Shown piece after piece: positions 3,608 to 6,505 of a stretch of DNA of 6,505 bases; position 1 is the first letter of the stretch; each line of letters opens with the position of its first letter. A model generated the notes under the pieces. That model was given only the letters and a program-made list of their open reading frames with translations. It did no database searches and was not told the DNA's origin. Origin of the DNA: Gallionella sp. (lineage in GTDB: Bacteria > Pseudomonadota > Gammaproteobacteria > Burkholderiales > Gallionellaceae); the NCBI GenBank assembly GCA_030690245.1, contig JAUYGW010000098.1, positions 1-6,505 on the forward strand, in the 5' to 3' direction. The translations under genes were made by a program, and so were the position numbers.

Positions 3608-5860
3608 ATGAATTCCTCCCTGCTTTCCGGCCTCAATCCCGAACAACGTGCCGCCGTCGAACTTCCCGCCCAATCCGCGCTGATCCTCGCCGGGGCGGGC
3701 AGCGGCAAGACACGCGTGCTGACCACGCGCATCGCGTATCTGATCAGCACCGGCGCGGTCAGCCCGCACGGCATCCTCGCGGTGACGTTCACCAACAAGG
3801 CGGCGAAGGAGATGGTCACGCGCCTGTCGGCGATGCTGCCGATCAACATGCGCGGCATGTGGATCGGCACGTTCCACGGGTTGTGCAACCGCATGCTGCG
3901 CGCGCATCACCGCGAGGCGAACCTGCCGCAGACCTTCCAGATACTCGACAGCGGTGACCAGTTGTCGGCGATCAAGCGCCTGATGAAGGCGATGAACGTC
4001 GACGATGAAAAATTCCCGCCGCGCGAGGTGCAGAGCTTCATCAGCTCCAGCAAGGAGCAGGGGCTGCGCGCGAGCGAGGTGGAAGCCTACGACCCGTACA
4101 CGCGGCGCAAGGTGGAGATATTCGCCGAATACGATACGCAGTGCCAGCGCGAAGGGGTGGTGGATTTTTCCGAGCTGCTGTTGCGCTGCTACGAACTGTT
4201 GTCGCGCAATGCGGCGTTGCGCGAGCACTATCAGGAACGCTTCAAACACATCCTGGTAGATGAGTTTCAGGACACCAACAAGCTGCAATACCAATGGCTG
4301 AAATTGCTGGCGGGCATCCCTCTCTCTAACTCTCTCCCGCAAGCGGGAGAAAGGACAAACGTATCGCTGCGCGATCATTCTTCGACTTCTGCGCTGTTCG
4401 CGGTGGGCGATGATGACCAGTCGATCTATGCGTTTCGCGGCGCGAACGTCGGCAACATGCAGGCGCTGACGCGCGATTTTCACGTCGAAAACGTTATCAA
4501 GCTGGAGCAGAACTACCGCTCGCACGGCAACATCCTCGAAGCGGCCAACGTGCTGATCAGCAACAACCGCAACCGCCTCGGCAAGAACCTGTGGACTTCG
4601 GAGAACGGCGGCGAGCAGTTGCGCGTGTACGAGGCGGCGACCGACGTGGACGAGGCGGCGTTCATCGTCGACGAAATCAAACAGCTGAAATCCGAGGGGA
4701 TCAATCTCAGGGAAATCGCGCTGCTGTACCGCTCCAACGCGCAGTCGCGCGTGCTCGAACACGCGCTGGTTTCCGCCGGGTTGTCGTACCGCGTGTACGG
4801 CGGGCTGCGCTTCTTCGAGCGCCAGGAGATCAAGCATGCGCTGGCCTACCTGCGCCTGATGGAAAACACCGACGACGACAACGCGCTGCTACGCATCATC
4901 AATTTCCCGACACGCGGCATCGGCGCGCGCAGCATCGAGCAGTTGCAGGAAGCGGCGAAGATGAATTCGACCACGCTATGGGATGCAGCGGCGCGCGCGG
5001 GCGGCAAGGTCTCGGCATTCGTCGCGCTGATCGAATCGCTGCGCAGCGCGACGCGCGAACTCCCGCTCCCAGAAATCATGGATCATGTGCTGCACCATAG
5101 CGGGCTGGTCGCGCACTACCAGAACGAAACCGGAGTGAAGAAACGCGAGGCCGAGGAGCGGCTGGAAAACCTCAATGAGCTGGTCAATGCGGCGACGCTG
5201 TTCGTGCATGAGAACGAGGACGACAGTTTGACCTCGTTCCTGACCCACGCTTCGCTGGAAGCGGGCGAGCATCAGGCGGGCGACCAGGACGACGCGCTGC
5301 ACCTGATGACGGTGCATTCCGCCAAAGGGCTGGAGTTTCACACCGTGTTCATCACCGGGCTGGAAGAGGGCTTGTTTCCGCACCAGAACAGCCAGCGCGA
5401 AGACGGCGGGCTGGATGAAGAGCGCCGCCTGATGTATGTTGCGATCACCCGCGCGCGGCGCAGGCTGTACCTGAGTTTCGCACAGAGCCGCATGTTGCAT
5501 GGCCAGGTGAGTTACGGCATGGCGTCGAGTTTTTTGCGCGAATTGCCGGAGGGATTGCTGCATTGGATTACCCCGAGGGTGACACAACGCAATTCGTTTG
5601 CATCTTTTGGTTATTCAGCACCATTCACTCCCAGCTCCCCCCCTGTCAGCGTGGAAGGGGTGCAGAACAGCGCCCCGGTGCAACGTGCATCGAGCGGTTC
5701 TGTCTGGCGCATCGGCCAGCGCGTGTTCCACCAGAAGTTCGGCGAGGGGGTCATTACTGGCGTCGAGGGCAGCGGCGCGGATGCGCGCGTGCAGGTCAAT
5801 TTCAAGCGTGCGGGCAGCAAATGGCTGGCGCTGGAATATGCGAAGCTGACGGCGGTGTAG
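3608..5860 (+). CDS. uvrD: UvrD/PcrA-type ATP-dependent 3'-5' DNA helicase
   Basis: This superfamily 1A helicase acts in nucleotide excision and mismatch repair and in clearing proteins from DNA. All helicase motifs are present in 750 residues: Q-motif LNPEQRAAV (9-17), motif I AGAGSGKT (28-35), Ia FTNKAAKEM (61-69), Ib GTFHGL (87-92), II DEFQDT (218-223), III GDDDQSIYAFRGA (267-279), IV NYRS (302-305), V VHSAKGLEF (569-577) and VI EERRLMYVAITRAR (604-617). A variable linker leads to a C-terminal Tudor-like domain (about 698-750, VWRIGQRVFHQKFGEGVI), known in UvrD/PcrA to contact RNA polymerase. The odd feature is about 22 extra residues (237-258, between LLAG and the strand before motif III) encoded by a palindromic repeat. 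They lie in a loop and leave every motif intact, so the enzyme is probably functional. No Shine-Dalgarno is seen at the ATG. The stop TAG lies inside another palindrome. Rep is a less likely name, given the Tudor-like tail. Confidence 0.93.
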   Translation: MNSSLLSGLNPEQRAAVELPAQSALILAGAGSGKTRVLTTRIAYLISTGAVSPHGILAVTFTNKAAKEMVTRLSAMLPINMRGMWIGTFHGLCNRMLRAHHREANLPQTFQILDSGDQLSAIKRLMKAMNVDDEKFPPREVQSFISSSKEQGLRASEVEAYDPYTRRKVEIFAEYDTQCQREGVVDFSELLLRCYELLSRNAALREHYQERFKHILVDEFQDTNKLQYQWLKLLAGIPLSNSLPQAGERTNVSLRDHSSTSALFAVGDDDQSIYAFRGANVGNMQALTRDFHVENVIKLEQNYRSHGNILEAANVLISNNRNRLGKNLWTSENGGEQLRVYEAATDVDEAAFIVDEIKQLKSEGINLREIALLYRSNAQSRVLEHALVSAGLSYRVYGGLRFFERQEIKHALAYLRLMENTDDDNALLRIINFPTRGIGARSIEQLQEAAKMNSTTLWDAAARAGGKVSAFVALIESLRSATRELPLPEIMDHVLHHSGLVAHYQNETGVKKREAEERLENLNELVNAATLFVHENEDDSLTSFLTHASLEAGEHQAGDQDDALHLMTVHSAKGLEFHTVFITGLEEGLFPHQNSQREDGGLDEERRLMYVAITRARRRLYLSFAQSRMLHGQVSYGMASSFLRELPEGLLHWITPRVTQRNSFASFGYSAPFTPSSPPVSVEGVQNSAPVQRASSGSVWRIGQRVFHQKFGEGVITGVEGSGADARVQVNFKRAGSKWLALEYAKLTAV
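4316..4381 (+). repeat. In-frame palindromic repeat insertion inside uvrD
   Basis: About 66 bp (22 codons) have no counterpart when LLAG...VGDDDQSIY is compared with E. coli UvrD recalled from memory. Inside are TCTCCCGCAAGCGGGAGA (4333-4350), a palindrome with an 8-bp stem and 2-nt centre, and a 24-nt block (4351-4374) nearly identical to the reverse complement of 239-261. The sequence before the hairpin (CCTCTCTCTAACTCTCTCCC) has the pyrimidine-rich look of CCCGCAAGCGGG-type intergenic repeats. The reading frame translates it as IPLSNSLPQAGERTNVSLRD followed by HS, with no stop. The exact insertion borders are inferred. Confidence 0.75.
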
Positions 5861-5903
5861 GGGCGGATTCATCCGCCCACGGGCGAATAAATTCGCCCCT
5901 ACA
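5856..5903. repeat. Palindromic double-hairpin repeat overlapping the uvrD stop
   Basis: The ends TGTAGGGGCG (5856-5865) and CGCCCCTACA (5894-5903) are perfect inverted repeats. Inside are two 7-bp hairpins: GGGCGGA-TTCA-TCCGCCC (5861-5878) and GGGCGAA-TAAA-TTCGCCC (5881-5898). The uvrD stop codon (TAG, 5858-5860) is part of the left end. The sequence resembles a dispersed GTAGGGGCGAAT-type palindrome I recall from many bacterial genomes. Lying between convergent genes, it may also limit read-through in both directions, but it has no proper T-tract on the plus strand. Confidence 0.75.
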
Positions 5904-5908
5904 AAAAA

Positions 5909-6505
5909 TTAAAACATGCCCTTGTCCGGCGTGAAAACATCGTTTTCGGCGGAAGGCTGTTCGCCTTCTTTCGCGGCGGGGAAGATGTCGCAGTAGCAGG
6001 CATACAGCGAAGTGAACACGAGCGGCATCAGCACCAGCCAGCCGAGCATCATCGGGATGCTCGCGAGGATCGCCAGAAACATGAACGTTACGCCATACAC
6101 CGACATTGCGCCGATATTGCCGATGAAGGCGCGCAGGCTGAGTTTCATCGCTTCCAGCGGGGTGGCGTTGTTGAAATAAACCAGCATCGGCGCGAATTGC
6201 ATGGACATCATCAGCACGCTGAACAGCGTGATGCCGAGCAGGATGGCAATGCCCGCCCCCGACATAGCCTGCCGGATGATCTCGGGATCTTCCACCGGCT
6301 GGCCGCTCATCAAAATACTGACCAGCGCGGCGCCCCCGACCATCATCATCACGCCGAAAATCAGGAATTGCCCGACGAGCGCGATGCCGCCCAGCGTGAC
6401 CAGTTGCGCGGTGTGTTGCCGGAAGCCGCTGAACAGGTGCGCCAGTTCCAGTTCTTCGCCGTGCTCCAGCGCGCGGCAGCCGACCATCAGGCCGACCAGC
6501 ACCGC
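5909..6505 (-). CDS. BPSS1780-like integral membrane protein, N-terminus missing
   Basis: The frame is open to the window edge and ends at TAA (complement of 5909-5911), so about 199 C-terminal residues are visible and the start lies beyond 6505. The visible part begins AVLVGLMVGCRALEHGEELE, followed by HLFSGFRQHTAQLVTLGG. This resembles betaproteobacterial BPSS1780-family membrane proteins of unknown function, which carry a GLM..CRA...G....LFSGFR pattern (recalled, not searched). Hydrophobic segments follow: LVTLGGIALVGQFLIFGVMM through ALVSIL, AGIAILLGITLFSVLMM, and two adjacent ones covering SVYGVTFMFLAILASIPMML and GWLVLMPLVFTSLYACYCDIF. A polar tail (AAKEGEQPSAENDVFTPDKGMF) is probably cytoplasmic. 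The gene converges on uvrD with 48 bp between stops, mostly filled by the palindromic repeat. Confidence 0.7.
   Translation of the reverse strand, partial: AVLVGLMVGCRALEHGEELELAHLFSGFRQHTAQLVTLGGIALVGQFLIFGVMMMVGGAALVSILMSGQPVEDPEIIRQAMSGAGIAILLGITLFSVLMMSMQFAPMLVYFNNATPLEAMKLSLRAFIGNIGAMSVYGVTFMFLAILASIPMMLGWLVLMPLVFTSLYACYCDIFPAAKEGEQPSAENDVFTPDKGMF

Noticed and set aside
3455..4837. 460-codon minus-strand open frame opposite uvrD
   Set aside because: It is a shadow of GC-rich codon use in uvrD: no domain, no plausible start signal, and it overlaps a helicase with all motifs intact.
5856..5910. Classical intrinsic terminator for uvrD
   Set aside because: The hairpins are strong, but the plus strand continues CTACAAAAAATT rather than a T-tract. 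I list it as a repeat with possible terminator effect.

Overview
This window looks like ordinary chromosome from a GC-rich (about 58%) autotrophic betaproteobacterium. A lineage near the Gallionellaceae or other Nitrosomonadales is my best guess. The reasons are a proteobacterial-type phosphoribulokinase (Calvin cycle), a C-terminal UvrD of the beta/gammaproteobacterial type, a BPSS1780-like membrane protein, and CCCGCAAGCGGG-type palindromic repeats. The lineage is inferred from gene content only.

Layout. (1) Positions 2-178 hold the end of a gene whose product finishes in a histidine phosphotransfer (HPt) domain, probably a hybrid sensor kinase. (2) A 329-bp gap (179-507) holds a repeat element, a strong 15-bp hairpin and an extended -10 promoter. 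(3) Positions 508-1731 encode a RocR-like REC-EAL response regulator. Its receiver domain is intact, but two metal/catalytic positions of the EAL domain are changed, including the presumed general base (Glu to Val), so it is probably not an active c-di-GMP phosphodiesterase. (4) Next, probably in the same transcript, is a small exported protein (about 1763-2362) with a charged helical segment and a Gly/Ala-rich tail of Cys/Met/His repeats, probably metal binding. It ends at a clear terminator. (5) Phosphoribulokinase (2602-3504) stands alone between two rho-independent terminators. (6) uvrD/pcrA-type helicase (3608-5860) follows. (7) A partial membrane protein gene on the minus strand (5909-6505) converges on uvrD.

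The most unusual signals are repeat elements interacting with genes. A CCCGCAAGCGGG hairpin plus an adjoining block of about 24 nt lies in frame inside uvrD and adds about 22 residues between helicase motifs II and III. The same two blocks, in the same order, occur in the intergenic region near the window start on the opposite strand. A second, unrelated palindrome (5856-5903) overlaps the end of uvrD and contains its stop codon.

How the genes may work together: the HPt protein could pass phosphate to the REC domain of the degenerate EAL regulator, as in RocS/RocR systems. The prk and uvrD genes are independent housekeeping or metabolic units. I see no new multi-gene defence or biosynthetic system. 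The second-look items are the repeat-in-helicase insertion, the degenerate EAL protein and the Cys-rich exported protein.
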